Assembly: GCA_000437595.1 (NCBI GenBank)
Contig: FR899901.1
Coordinates: forward strand, 33,713 to 91,219
DNA: 57,507 bases
Direction of reading: 5' to 3'
Source of the DNA: Faecalibacterium sp. CAG:74
Lineage (GTDB): Bacteria; Bacillota; Clostridia; Christensenellales; Aristaeellaceae
In this document: positions 42,021-51,616 of the stretch, piece after piece
Layout: every line of letters begins with the position of its first letter
Numbering within the stretch: position 1 is the stretch's first letter
Program-made: the position numbers and the translations under genes
The notes under the pieces: generated by a model
Told to the model about the DNA's origin: nothing
The model's input: the letters and a program-made list of their open reading frames with translations, nothing else
The model's database searches: none

Positions 42021-44276
42021 GTGAGTGTCCTGTACGCACAGGTAATTGTGGACATTGTGCATGAGAATGTTGCGCACACGTTTACCTACCGCATTCCGGA
42101 CGGCATGACGCTCACCGCCGGACAGCGCGTGGAAGTTCCGTTCGGGCGGATGCGCAAGGAGGGGGTCGTTCTCTCCCTGACGCAGGAGACGGACGTGCCG
42201 CCGGAAAAGCTCCGCGACATCCTCCGCCCGCTGGAAGATTATGCCGCTATCTGCCCCACGCTGCTGACGCTCGCCCAACAGATGGCGGACGACGTGCATT
42301 GCCCACTGGCAGAAACGCTGCGGCTGATGCTGCCCGCCCAAATGCGCGGTGGACGCATTCAGGTGAAAACGCAGACGGTCGCGCAGGCCGCGAAGCCACG
42401 CGAAATGCTGGAAGCGGCGGCACTGGCGGAGAAACGCTCGCCGAAACGGCGTCTGCTGCTGACGGTCTTATCCGACGGGCGGACGCACCCGGTGGAGGAA
42501 TTGAAGCTGCTCGTCCGCGAGCCGCTGCAAGCGCTGCGCCAGATAGAAGCAGCGGGGCTAATTGCCCTGCGGGAAGAAGAAGTGCTGCGCCGGCCGGGCG
42601 GCAATACGCCGGACACCGCCGTCCCTGACCCGCCCCTCACGCCGGGGCAGGAGGAAGCGCTGTCTGTCATGCTGCCGGATTTGCGCAGTGGACAGGGGAA
42701 ATACCTGCTCCACGGTGTGACGGGCAGCGGCAAAACCGAGGTGTTCATCCGCCTCGTGCGCCAGACGCTCGTGCAGGGGAAATCCGCCATGATTCTCGTG
42801 CCGGAAATCGCTCTCACGCCGCAAATGGTCATGTGGTTTCGGGCGCGGTTCGGGGCGGTTGCGGCGGTGCTGCACTCGCGGCTCAGCGCGGGCGAGCGCT
42901 TTGATGAGTGGCGGCGCATCCGGCGCGGCGACGCGCGGGTCGTCATCGGCGCACGGTCGGCGGTGTTCGCGCCGTGCGGGAATTTGGGGCTGATTGTCGT
43001 GGATGAGGAGCACGAATCGACGTACATCTCCGACCGTCATCCGCGATATGACGCACGCGAAGTTGCCATCCGCCGATGCGAAAATGAGCACGCGACGCTT
43101 CTGCTTGCCTCCGCTACGCCCAGCATTCTGTCCTTCGCCAGGGCACGGCGCGGGGATTATGTGCTGCTTGAAATGCCCTGCCGTGTCGGCAACCGCCCGA
43201 TGCCGCAGGTCATGCTGGTGGACATGCGCAAGGAGATGGAGAACGGCAACCGAAGCGTATTTTCCGGGCAATTGGTCGCGGCACTCAAGAACTGCGTCGC
43301 ACGCGGCGAACAGGCCATGCTGCTGATGAATCGGCGCGGGTACAACAGCTTTGTCAGCTGCCGAAGCTGCGGTTATGTCGTCAAATGCCCGAACTGCGAT
43401 GTCGCCATGACCTACCACGTCGTGGGCAGCGGGCAGACTGAGGCGAAACTCCACTGCCACTACTGCGGATTCGCCGCGCTGCCGCCGAACACCTGCCCGA
43501 AATGCGGCAGCAAGTACATCCGCTATTTCGGCGCGGGGACGCAGAAAATCGAGGAAGAATTGAAGAAACTCTTCCCACAGGAAAACGTCATCCGCATGGA
43601 TATTGACACGACCTCCGGCAAGGATGGTCACGCAAAGCTGCTTGATGAGTTCCGCTCCGGGCGCGCAAAGCTGCTCGTCGGCACGCAAATGATTGCCAAG
43701 GGGCTGGATTTCCCGAAGGTAACGCTGGTGGGCGTGATTGCGGCGGATATGACGCTGAATTTGCCCGACTACCGCGCGCGGGAGCGGACATTCCAGCTGC
43801 TGACGCAGGTCGCCGGGCGCGCCGGACGCGGCACACTGCCGGGGCAGGTCATCATCCAGACGTACAAGCCGGAGGATGAGGTGATTCAGACCGCTGCCGC
43901 GCAGGACTACCGCGCGTTCTTTGAGCTGGAGTTCGATCGCCGGCGGACGGGGCTGTATCCGCCGTTCACGATTCTGGCGCGCCTGCTGGTGGAGAGCAAT
44001 TCGCCGCAGAAGGCGCGAGAAGTTGCGACAATGCTTCATGCGCGGTGCGAGGAGCTGCTTAACGCGCATCCGCAGTGGAAGAAGCGAGCGCTGATGGTGC
44101 GGCTTGACCAGCCGAGCATCACGGTTTTGCGCGGAAAAACGCGCTGGCATGTGCTGATGAAGCTGCTGGTGCATCCGGAGACGGAGCAGTTCGCCGCGGC
44201 ATTGAGCGAGCTGGCGCGGGAGAAGCAGGAGGGCGCGGAGGTGTACTTTGAGTACAACCCCACGACCATGATGTAA
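42021..44276 (+). CDS. priA: Primosomal replication restart helicase PriA
   Basis: The 751-residue protein starts at a GTG (42021). It has the N-terminal DNA-binding domain (VIVDIVHENVAHTFTYRIPDGM), Walker A GVTGSGKTEVF and the helicase box VVDEEHE. The cysteine-rich zinc region CRSCGYVVKCPNCD...CHYCG...CPKCGS, GTQMIAKGLDFPKVTLV and QVAGRAGRG follow. PriA reloads the replisome at stalled forks. It opens the housekeeping cluster; the repeat at 44320 separates it from def. Confidence 0.97.
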   Translation: MSVLYAQVIVDIVHENVAHTFTYRIPDGMTLTAGQRVEVPFGRMRKEGVVLSLTQETDVPPEKLRDILRPLEDYAAICPTLLTLAQQMADDVHCPLAETLRLMLPAQMRGGRIQVKTQTVAQAAKPREMLEAAALAEKRSPKRRLLLTVLSDGRTHPVEELKLLVREPLQALRQIEAAGLIALREEEVLRRPGGNTPDTAVPDPPLTPGQEEALSVMLPDLRSGQGKYLLHGVTGSGKTEVFIRLVRQTLVQGKSAMILVPEIALTPQMVMWFRARFGAVAAVLHSRLSAGERFDEWRRIRRGDARVVIGARSAVFAPCGNLGLIVVDEEHESTYISDRHPRYDAREVAIRRCENEHATLLLASATPSILSFARARRGDYVLLEMPCRVGNRPMPQVMLVDMRKEMENGNRSVFSGQLVAALKNCVARGEQAMLLMNRRGYNSFVSCRSCGYVVKCPNCDVAMTYHVVGSGQTEAKLHCHYCGFAALPPNTCPKCGSKYIRYFGAGTQKIEEELKKLFPQENVIRMDIDTTSGKDGHAKLLDEFRSGRAKLLVGTQMIAKGLDFPKVTLVGVIAADMTLNLPDYRARERTFQLLTQVAGRAGRGTLPGQVIIQTYKPEDEVIQTAAAQDYRAFFELEFDRRRTGLYPPFTILARLLVESNSPQKAREVATMLHARCEELLNAHPQWKKRALMVRLDQPSITVLRGKTRWHVLMKLLVHPETEQFAAALSELAREKQEGAEVYFEYNPTTMM

Positions 44277-44319
44277 ATGTGGTTTTATTTCCCTGAAATC
44301 GCGTGAATTGTGTGGGTAT

Positions 44320-44497
44320 CCTGTGGATAAACACGCGGAAGCAGTATGCAGATGCGACCAACTCAATCGCGAAAAGGGTGTCGAGAGGGTCGAAGACCCT
44401 TCGCGGAGTCCAGAGGCAGAGCCTCTGGTGGGGTCAAGGGGCGAAGCCCCTTCGGGTCCCTCTGGTGGGGTCAAGGGGCGAAGCCCCTTCGGTTCCC
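44320..44497 (+). repeat. Dispersed GC-rich repeat, family D, copy 2
   Basis: It begins CCTGTGGATAAACACGCGGAAGC, passes ACTCAATCGCGAAAAGG and ends with a tandemly doubled unit TCTGGTGGGGTCAAGGGGCG + AAGCCCCTTCGG. It matches 2146-2273 and, inverted, 24545-24652. It separates priA from def. Confidence 0.85.
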
Positions 44498-44524
44498 CTT
44501 TTATAGGAAGGAGCATTGTAACTT

Positions 44525-45025
44525 ATGGCGATTCGGAAGATTGTGAAGATTGGCGATGATTGCTTGCGGCAGGAGTGCCGGAAGCAGGAGAAGTTTGATT
44601 TGCGGCTGAAAATCCTGCTGAGGGATATGGCGGACACGATGTATAAGGCGGAGGGCGTCGGGCTGGCGGCGCCGCAGGTCGGGGTGCTGCGCCGCGTGGT
44701 CGTGATTGATGTGGGTGATCAGGGGGACGGGCTGCTGGAACTCATCAACCCCGTCATCACCATGCGCGAGGGCGAGCAGTGCGGTCGCGAAGGCTGCCTG
44801 TCGCTGCCGGGACGTCAGGCGGTCGTTACCCGCCCGCGTAAAGTCACCGTGCAGTACCAGAATCGCGACGGCGTGCATTGCGAAAAGACGGTCGAGGGGC
44901 TGTTCGCACGCGCGGTCTGCCACGAGCTGGATCACCTGGACGGCAAGCTGTACATCGACGTGATGGATCGCGAGCTGACGCCGGAGGAAATCGAGGGGCA
45001 TATCCCGGAGGACGACAACCAGTGA
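44525..45025 (+). CDS. def: Peptide deformylase
   Basis: The 166-residue metalloenzyme removes the formyl group from nascent Met. All three motifs are present: GVGLAAPQVG, EGCLSLPG (Cys ligand) and HELDHLDGKLY (two His ligands and catalytic Glu). AGGAAGGAG precedes the start. The stop overlaps the fmt start (GTGA). Confidence 0.97.
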   Translation: MAIRKIVKIGDDCLRQECRKQEKFDLRLKILLRDMADTMYKAEGVGLAAPQVGVLRRVVVIDVGDQGDGLLELINPVITMREGEQCGREGCLSLPGRQAVVTRPRKVTVQYQNRDGVHCEKTVEGLFARAVCHELDHLDGKLYIDVMDRELTPEEIEGHIPEDDNQ

Positions 45026-45963
45026 GAATCGTGTTTATGGGTACGCCGGATTTTGCCGTGCCGTCCCTCAAAGCCTTGGTGGAGGGCGGATATTCGGTCG
45101 TCGGCGTGGTCACGCAGCCCGACCGCCCCAAGGGGCGCGGCAAGAAGCTCGCCATGTCCCCCGTCAAGGAGTACGCCATCCAACAGGGCATCCCTGTCCT
45201 CCAGCCGGAGCGTATCAGCCGGGATGGGTATGAAGATTTGCTGAATCTCCACCCCGATTTGTGCGTCACGGCGGCGTTCGGGCAGATTCTCTCGCAGAAA
45301 ATCCTCGATATTCCGCCGCTGGGGACGATTAACGTCCATGCGTCGCTCCTGCCCAAGCACCGCGGCTCTGCGCCGATTGCGTGGGCAATGGTGCAGGGCG
45401 ACAAGACCACCGGTGTGACCACCATGATGACCGCGCGCGGCATCGACAACGGCGATATGCTCCTCAAAGCTGAAACGCCGATTGACCCCGCCGAAACGTG
45501 CGGCGAACTGACGGCGCGCCTGAGCGAAATCGGCGCGAAGCTGCTGATTGAGACGCTTAAAGCCCTCGAAAATGGGACGCTTGAGCGCATTCCGCAGGAC
45601 GAAAGCCAAATGACCTACGACCCCAAGCTCGAAAAGGACATGGGCGTTATCGACTGGACGCAGGACGCGGCGGACATTGTGCATCGGATTCACGGCCTGA
45701 ACCCGTGGCCCGGCTGCACAAGCGCTGCCCCCGGCGGAACGTGGAAGCTGCTGCGCGCCGAAGTTGCGGACATGAGCGGTCAGCCCGGCGAAGTCCTTGC
45801 GGCGGATGGCAAGGAAGGGCTGATTGTCGCGGCGGGGAAGAACGCTGTGCGCGTCCGCCAGCTGCAAGTGCCCGGCGGGAAGCCGATGGATGCACGGGAT
45901 TATCTGCGCGGTCACGCAATGGCCGCTGGAACAATGTTGAAAGAGGATACGGAAAATGAGTGA
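45022..45963 (+). CDS. fmt: Methionyl-tRNA formyltransferase
   Basis: The protein is 313 residues from the GTG at 45022, overlapping the def stop. It has MRIVFMGTPDFAVPSLKALV, the folate-site INVHASLLPKHRGSAPIAWAM and the C-terminal domain (GKEGLIVAAGKNAVRVRQLQ). It formylates initiator Met-tRNA, and def removes the group later. It overlaps rsmB by 8 nt. Confidence 0.97.
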   Translation: MRIVFMGTPDFAVPSLKALVEGGYSVVGVVTQPDRPKGRGKKLAMSPVKEYAIQQGIPVLQPERISRDGYEDLLNLHPDLCVTAAFGQILSQKILDIPPLGTINVHASLLPKHRGSAPIAWAMVQGDKTTGVTTMMTARGIDNGDMLLKAETPIDPAETCGELTARLSEIGAKLLIETLKALENGTLERIPQDESQMTYDPKLEKDMGVIDWTQDAADIVHRIHGLNPWPGCTSAAPGGTWKLLRAEVADMSGQPGEVLAADGKEGLIVAAGKNAVRVRQLQVPGGKPMDARDYLRGHAMAAGTMLKEDTENE

Positions 45964-47854
45964 CGAGAATCGACAGGGCAGCGGCAATTTCCGCGCAAAC
46001 AACGGCGGACAGAAGCGTCCCGCGGGTGGCAATCGCATGAGCGGGAACCGCACTGGCGGCAAAAATTTCGGCGGCAAGAAGCCGCTCAGCGGAGAGAAGC
46101 GCTCCTTCGGTGGCAGCAAGCCTGCGTTTGGCGGCGAGAAACGCTCTTTTGGTGGGGACAAGCCTGCGTATAACGGCGAAAAACGCTCCTTTGGTGGAAA
46201 TAAGCCCGCATACAACGGCGAAAAGCGTTCCTTTGGTGGCGATAAGCCCGCATACAACGGCGAAAAGCGCGCCTTCGGTGGGGACAAGCCCGCGTATAAC
46301 GGCGAAAAGCGCGCCTTCCGTGGGGACAAGCACAATGATGGCGACAAACGCCCGACAAAATCGGGCTTTGGTGGGGAAAAACGCCCGTATGGGGATAAAA
46401 AGCCGCCCTTTGGTGGAAAACCGGGATTCCGTTCCGGAGAAAAGCGCCCCTACGGTGGCGGCAATGGGGAACGCCGTCCCTATCCGGCAAAACCGGCTGC
46501 CCCGAAGGTGGAGGGCAGCGACGGTCTGCCCGCGCGCCGTCTCGCGCTCGAAGTCATCCGCGCGGTGACGGAGAACGACGCGTATGCCTCCCTCGTGCTG
46601 GACGAGAAGCTGAACAAGTGCACGCTGCCGCTGGTGGACCGCCGTCTGGCGGCGCGGCTGGTGTACGACACGCTGGAGCACCTGCTGACGCTCGACTACG
46701 CGCTCAATTCGCTGATGGCGAAGCCCGACACGGACATCAAGTTGCGCAACGTGCTGCGGCTGGGGGCGTGCCAGATTCTGCTGGAGGATCGCATCCCGGA
46801 GAGCGCAGCGTGCAACACGTCGGTCGCGCTGTGCAAGGAGCTGGGCATGGAGGGACTGGCAGGCGTGTGCAACGGCATCCTGCGCAACCTCGTGCGGCAG
46901 AAGAACGAAATCAAGTATCCGGACATGGAAACGGAGCCCGTCAAGGCGCTGTCCATTCGGTACAGCGTCCCGGAATGGCTCGTGGAGCGGTTGCTGGCTG
47001 ACTGGGGCGAGGACGCAGAGAAGCTCATGGGCTTCCATCAGCCGAATGCAGCCATCACCATCCGCCCGAACCTGATGAAGATGGACGAAGCCGCTTTTGA
47101 GCAGTTCCTCGGCAGCAAGGTCTGGGAGAAGGAAAAGGGGATGCTGCCCTTCTCGTGGCGCATCCGCAACATGGCGGAAATTGCGCATGACGCGGGCTTC
47201 GTCGGCGGCAAGTTCTCCATCCAGAGCGAAAGCAGCATGATGGTCTGCCTCGCTGCTGCGCCGAAGAACGGAATGCAGATTCTGGATGCGTGCGCCGCGC
47301 CGGGCGGCAAGAGCTGCCTGATGGCGGAAATGATGCAGGGCACGGGGCGCGTGCAGGCGTGGGAGCTGCATCCGCACCGGGCGGATTTGATTGCCGCGCA
47401 GGTGCAGCGTCTGGGGCTTGAAAACGTGCGCCCGATGACGCGCGACGCCCTCAAGCACCGCGAAGAGCTGGACGGCACGATGGACATTGTGCTGCTGGAT
47501 GCGCCGTGTTCGGGGCTTGGCGTGATGAGCGAAAAGCCGGACGTGAAATACCGCGTGACGGCACAGAGCGTCGATGAGCTGGTGCAGCTGCAAAGCAATC
47601 TGCTGGACGCGGTCTGCCCGTATGTGAAGAAGGGCGGCACGCTGGTATACTCCACCTGCTCGGTGCTGAAGGACGAAAACGTGCGTCAGGCGGAGAAATT
47701 CCTCGCGCGTCACCCGGAATTTGAGCTGCTGCCGCTGCCGGAGACGATTCCGGCTTCCGTGCGGCAGTATGAAACGACCGGCTTGCAGCTCCTGCCGCAG
47801 CGCGACGGCATCGAGGGCTTCTATATGTGCCGGATGCGGAGGAAAAAGGCATGA
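45956..47854 (+). CDS. rsmB: 16S rRNA m5C967 methyltransferase RsmB with a repeat-rich N-terminal extension
   Basis: The 632-residue protein is about 190 residues longer than usual. Residues 1-189 are a Gly/Lys/Arg-rich extension with six tandem 14-residue units (about 46-129) of the type GEKRSFGGDKPAYN, then shorter GEKRPYG pieces. From 190 the normal protein follows: NusB-like domain (LPARRLALEVIRAV), the SAM site LDACAAPGGKSCLMAEMM, catalytic LLDAPCSGLGVM and VYSTCSVLKDEN. The extension resembles RNA-chaperone tails. The start overlaps fmt (ATG at 45956) and the stop overlaps rlmN. Confidence 0.95.
   Translation: MSDENRQGSGNFRANNGGQKRPAGGNRMSGNRTGGKNFGGKKPLSGEKRSFGGSKPAFGGEKRSFGGDKPAYNGEKRSFGGNKPAYNGEKRSFGGDKPAYNGEKRAFGGDKPAYNGEKRAFRGDKHNDGDKRPTKSGFGGEKRPYGDKKPPFGGKPGFRSGEKRPYGGGNGERRPYPAKPAAPKVEGSDGLPARRLALEVIRAVTENDAYASLVLDEKLNKCTLPLVDRRLAARLVYDTLEHLLTLDYALNSLMAKPDTDIKLRNVLRLGACQILLEDRIPESAACNTSVALCKELGMEGLAGVCNGILRNLVRQKNEIKYPDMETEPVKALSIRYSVPEWLVERLLADWGEDAEKLMGFHQPNAAITIRPNLMKMDEAAFEQFLGSKVWEKEKGMLPFSWRIRNMAEIAHDAGFVGGKFSIQSESSMMVCLAAAPKNGMQILDACAAPGGKSCLMAEMMQGTGRVQAWELHPHRADLIAAQVQRLGLENVRPMTRDALKHREELDGTMDIVLLDAPCSGLGVMSEKPDVKYRVTAQSVDELVQLQSNLLDAVCPYVKKGGTLVYSTCSVLKDENVRQAEKFLARHPEFELLPLPETIPASVRQYETTGLQLLPQRDGIEGFYMCRMRRKKA
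46091..46342 (+). repeat. 42-bp tandem repeat encoding six 14-residue units in RsmB
   Basis: The unit GEKR(S/A)F(G/R)G(D/N/S)K(P/H)(A/N)(Y/F/D)(N/G) is repeated six times with drifting DNA sequence. Copies stay in frame, and the third positions vary more than the protein, so the peptide is under selection. Confidence 0.85.
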
Positions 47855-48906
47855 CCGAACTGACAGGCATGACGCCGCAGGAGCTGTCCGACTGGTGCAA
47901 GGCGCAGGGAATGCCCGCTTTTCGCGGCAAGCAGATTTTCCGCTGGATTCATCAGGGCGCGGATTTTGACGCGATGACGAATCTGCCGGCGGCGATGCGC
48001 GCGCAGCTGAAGGAAATCGCTGTGGCGCAGCCGGTCAGCATCATTGACGAGCGGAAGAGCCAGATTGACGACACGGTGAAATTCCTCTTTGGTTTGAAGG
48101 ATGGCAACTGCGTCGAGGGTGTGCTGATGCACTACCACCACGGCTATACGCTGTGTATCTCGACGCAGGTCGGCTGCCGCATGGGGTGCAAGTTCTGCGC
48201 CAGCACGCTGGAAGGGTGCGTCCGCTCGCTGACGGCGGGGGAAATGCTCGGCGAAGTGCTGGCGGCGAACCGGTATCTGGACGGCAAAGACCGCGTCCAC
48301 AACATCGTGCTGATGGGCAGCGGCGAACCGCTGGACAACTACGACAACGTCTGCCGATTCCTGCGCCTGCTGCGCGAGGAGGACGGCGTGAACATCGGCT
48401 TGCGCAATGTTAGCCTGTCCACCTGCGGGCTGGTGCCGAAGATGTACCAGTTTGCGGAGGAGAATCTGCCGGTCACGCTGTCTGTGTCGCTCCACGCGCC
48501 GAACGACGAGATTCGCCGCCAGACCATGCCCGTCGCCAACGCCTACCCGATGGATGAGCTGCTTGCCGCTTGCCGGAATTACATCGACAAGACCGGGCGG
48601 CGCGTCATCTTCGAGTACGCACTGGTGGGCGGCGTAAACTGCGAGGAAAAGCACGCGATTGAACTGGCGAGCCGGCTGCGCGGAATGCAGTGCCATGTCA
48701 ACCTGATTCCGCTCAACGCCGTGGAAGAGCGCCACTTGAAGGGCGTGAACGAACAGACCGTGCAGCGCTTCCTGCACAAGCTGGAGGAACTGCACATTTC
48801 CGCGACCCGACGCCGCGAAATGGGCGACGACATTGAGGGCGCGTGCGGCCAGCTGCGCCGCAAGACACTTACTACTCTACACGACCCGCAGGGAGAAGAA
48901 GCATGA
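47851..48906 (+). CDS. rlmN: Dual-specificity 23S rRNA/tRNA adenine C2 methyltransferase RlmN
   Basis: The protein is 351 residues from the ATG overlapping the rsmB stop. The radical SAM cluster C-x3-C-x2-C is in GCRMGCKFCAS, the GSGEPLDNYDNV segment is typical, and the methyl-carrying Cys is in EGACGQL near the C-terminus. It methylates A2503 of 23S rRNA and A37 of some tRNAs. Confidence 0.97.
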   Translation: MTELTGMTPQELSDWCKAQGMPAFRGKQIFRWIHQGADFDAMTNLPAAMRAQLKEIAVAQPVSIIDERKSQIDDTVKFLFGLKDGNCVEGVLMHYHHGYTLCISTQVGCRMGCKFCASTLEGCVRSLTAGEMLGEVLAANRYLDGKDRVHNIVLMGSGEPLDNYDNVCRFLRLLREEDGVNIGLRNVSLSTCGLVPKMYQFAEENLPVTLSVSLHAPNDEIRRQTMPVANAYPMDELLAACRNYIDKTGRRVIFEYALVGGVNCEEKHAIELASRLRGMQCHVNLIPLNAVEERHLKGVNEQTVQRFLHKLEELHISATRRREMGDDIEGACGQLRRKTLTTLHDPQGEEA

Positions 48907-49730
48907 GCCGCAAAATCCGTTTCAGCAAGGAGAGCCAGAGCTCGCTGAATGATTTCTTCGTTCACCGCAGTCCGGAACAGCCGAAATCCAAAGCGGAAGA
49001 GAATCTGCCCGCCGGGATTCTCAGCGCCTTCCGCACGGACGTGGGCAAAGTGCGCGCAAACAATCAGGATGCGCCTATTGTGTCGGAGAAGCTGCGCCTG
49101 TATGGGGTGGCGGACGGCATGGGCGGCCACAAGGGCGGCGAAGTAGCGTCCACCAGTGCGCGCGACGACCTGCTGCGGGAACTGGAAGGGAAAACGCCCT
49201 CGGTTGCGACGCTCTCCGGCGCGATTGAGGAGGTCAACCGCCAAATCTACCATCAGCAGGAGCATGACGACGCACTGACCGGCATGGGCACGACGCTCTC
49301 CGTCCTCTGGATGAGCGACAATTTCGTATACATCGGTCATGTGGGGGACAGCCGTGTGTATCTGCTGCGCGACGGCGAGTTCAAGCAGATGACGCTTGAC
49401 CACTCTCTGGTGGAGCAGCTGGTGCGTGAAGGCGTGCTGACGGAGGAAGAGGCGCAGAATCACCCGATGCGCAACATCATCACCCGCGCGATTGGCACGG
49501 ATGAATCGGTGGAGGTGGACGTGGTGGTGGAGGAGCGCCGCAAGGGCGACCTGTGGCTTGCCTGCTCCGACGGTCTGCACGGCTTGGTGGATGACCGCCA
49601 AATGCGCGATGCGCTGCGCCAGTATGCGCCGGAAAAGGCGGCGGATGTGCTGCTCAAAGCCGCACTGGATGCGGGCGGACGCGACAACGTGACGCTCGTC
49701 ATCGTGCATGACGGGGAGGAACCGGCATGA
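48903..49730 (+). CDS. PP2C-family Ser/Thr phosphatase (Stp/PrpC)
   Basis: The protein is 275 residues, about 30-40 longer at the N-terminus than usual (SRKIRFSKESQSSLNDFFVH...). The PP2C motifs follow: TDVGKVRANNQDA, VADGMGGHKGGEVAS, GMGTTLS, HVGDSRVYLLRDG and ACSDGLHG. It reverses PrkC phosphorylation. ATGA-type overlap with the kinase gene. Confidence 0.95.
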   Translation: MSRKIRFSKESQSSLNDFFVHRSPEQPKSKAEENLPAGILSAFRTDVGKVRANNQDAPIVSEKLRLYGVADGMGGHKGGEVASTSARDDLLRELEGKTPSVATLSGAIEEVNRQIYHQQEHDDALTGMGTTLSVLWMSDNFVYIGHVGDSRVYLLRDGEFKQMTLDHSLVEQLVREGVLTEEEAQNHPMRNIITRAIGTDESVEVDVVVEERRKGDLWLACSDGLHGLVDDRQMRDALRQYAPEKAADVLLKAALDAGGRDNVTLVIVHDGEEPA

Positions 49731-51616
49731 ATGCGTTGATTCAGCCTGGCCGCATCCTCGCTGGCCGCTACCGCATTGATCAGCAGATCGGCGTGGGCGG
49801 CATGGCGGTGGTTTACCGCGCGACCGACCTCAATACACAGCATTTCGTCGCCGTCAAAGTTCTTAAACCGGAGTACAATCAGGATGCGGAGTACGTCGCG
49901 CGCTTTCAGCGGGAGGCGGAAGCCGCGTCGAAAATGACGCACCACAACATCGTCAACCTGCTGGATGTCGGCATGGATTCCAGCGGCAACCGCTACCTCA
50001 TCATGGAGTACGTCGAGGGGCAGACGCTCAAGGACGTCATCCGCGAAAAAGGGCGGCTGAGCGAAACATCGGCAGTGCAGATTACCATCCGCATTCTCTC
50101 TGCGCTCCAGCACGCACATTCCAACGGCATCATCCACCGTGACATTAAGCCGCAGAATATCCTCATGCAGTCCGACGGACATGTGAAGGTGGCGGATTTC
50201 GGCATCGCGCGCATGGCAAACAAGAATACGCTTGCTAAGGGCGATTCCGTCATGGGGTCGGTGCACTACTTCAGCCCCGAACAGGCGTCGGGCAAGGAAG
50301 CAGGGGTCACGAGCGATATTTACAGCGTCGGCGTGACGCTCTACGAGATGCTCACCGGGCGTGTGCCGTTTGACAGCAATAACCCCGTCGCCATTGCGAT
50401 GCAGCACATCCACAATACGCCTGTGCCGATTCAGCAGTACGCGCCGGAAACGTCGGACGCGGTGTGCCATGTCTGCATGAAGGCAATGGACAAAAATCCG
50501 GCGTACCGCTATCAGTCCGCGTGGGATATGGCGCGGGATCTTCGCCACGCCATCAGCGGGCAGGTGGGAGAGATGGAGCCGCGCATCGTTGACGGCAGGC
50601 TTCCGGGGGACGGCGAGAGCGGCGGAATGCAGCCTGCACGCCGCCAGCCCAGCAGACGCATGGTGCGCAAAAAGCACCCCGCCAGCTGGTGGGTGATTAC
50701 ACTGCTGATGTCACTGGTTGTCTGCTACGGGCTGTTCGTCGGCACGAAGGCGATTTACGAGCGCGTGGTCAACAGCGCAGTGGTTGACGAGTACACTGGC
50801 ATGGATGTCTCAGCGGCGCAGCGGCAGATTCAGCGCGCCGGACTGCGCCCGGAAATCATGGAAATCAATCACCCGACCATCAAGGCGGGTGAGGTCATCC
50901 TGCAAGCGCCGCAGGAAGGAACGACCCTGCGCAAGAATGACGTGGTGGTGCTGACTGTCTCGAAGGGCCCATCCACCCAGACCGTGCCGAAAATTACGAA
51001 TTTGACCGTCTCGGACGCAATTACGACGCTATCCCCCTATGGGCTGACGCTGACGATTGTCGAGTATGTGGTCAGCGCGACGGTTCCGGCGGGGCGCATC
51101 ATCAGCCAAAGCCCGGAAGAAGGCAGCGTGTGCATGTCAGGCGACGCGGTGAGTGTGTCGGTGTCCGGCGGGATGGCGGTTGTGCCGAATGTGTACGGGC
51201 GGCATCTGGCGGATGCGCAGGAGCTGATTGCGGCATCGGGATTGTCGCTGAACCAGAACATCACTTTCTTGGAGACGGATGACACGACGATGCACGGGCT
51301 GGTTGCCCAGCAGTCGCCGTCGGGCGGCAGCGAGGTGATTGCCTCCGCGAAAGTGTCGCTGACGCTCTACCGCGTACCGTCGATGATGGCGCGGGCGAAG
51401 GTGCTTTTGTCCCTGCCGCAGACGGAAAGCATGATGCACGTCCGTGTGACGCTGGTGGAAAGCGGCGTGGAGTACACGGCATATGAGGGGGATTTTCCCG
51501 CTAACGCCAGCCGCGAGCCGGAGGTTGAGCTGTGCGGCAATGAGCCGGGCATGTATACCTACCGCGTCTATTGCGACGGCGAATTTGCCTATCAGCAGCA
51601 GGTGAATATGGAATGA
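49727..51616 (+). CDS. prkC: PASTA-domain Ser/Thr kinase (PrkC/StkP type)
   Basis: The 629-residue protein has a cytosolic kinase with IGVGGMAVVYRATD, VAVKVLK, IIHRDIKPQN, DFGIAR and SPEQASG. One membrane span follows near 325-345 (WWVITLLMSLVVCYGLFVG), then three extracellular PASTA repeats (VVDEYTGMDVSAAQRQIQRAGL..., TVPKITNLTVSDAITTLSPYGL, VVPNVYGRHLADAQELIAASGL) and a C-terminal beta domain. PASTA repeats bind muropeptides or lipid II. It is coupled to Stp upstream and RsgA downstream. Confidence 0.97.
   Translation: MNALIQPGRILAGRYRIDQQIGVGGMAVVYRATDLNTQHFVAVKVLKPEYNQDAEYVARFQREAEAASKMTHHNIVNLLDVGMDSSGNRYLIMEYVEGQTLKDVIREKGRLSETSAVQITIRILSALQHAHSNGIIHRDIKPQNILMQSDGHVKVADFGIARMANKNTLAKGDSVMGSVHYFSPEQASGKEAGVTSDIYSVGVTLYEMLTGRVPFDSNNPVAIAMQHIHNTPVPIQQYAPETSDAVCHVCMKAMDKNPAYRYQSAWDMARDLRHAISGQVGEMEPRIVDGRLPGDGESGGMQPARRQPSRRMVRKKHPASWWVITLLMSLVVCYGLFVGTKAIYERVVNSAVVDEYTGMDVSAAQRQIQRAGLRPEIMEINHPTIKAGEVILQAPQEGTTLRKNDVVVLTVSKGPSTQTVPKITNLTVSDAITTLSPYGLTLTIVEYVVSATVPAGRIISQSPEEGSVCMSGDAVSVSVSGGMAVVPNVYGRHLADAQELIAASGLSLNQNITFLETDDTTMHGLVAQQSPSGGSEVIASAKVSLTLYRVPSMMARAKVLLSLPQTESMMHVRVTLVESGVEYTAYEGDFPANASREPEVELCGNEPGMYTYRVYCDGEFAYQQQVNME

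Noticed and set aside
46091..46342. CRISPR array suggested by regular 42-bp units
   Set aside because: Units are contiguous with no spacers, are in frame in rsmB, and encode a peptide repeat.
45647..47713. 688-codon minus-strand open frame opposite rsmB with Phe/Thr-rich repeats
   Set aside because: The repeats mirror the RsmB 14-residue units in another frame; there is no start site or family.
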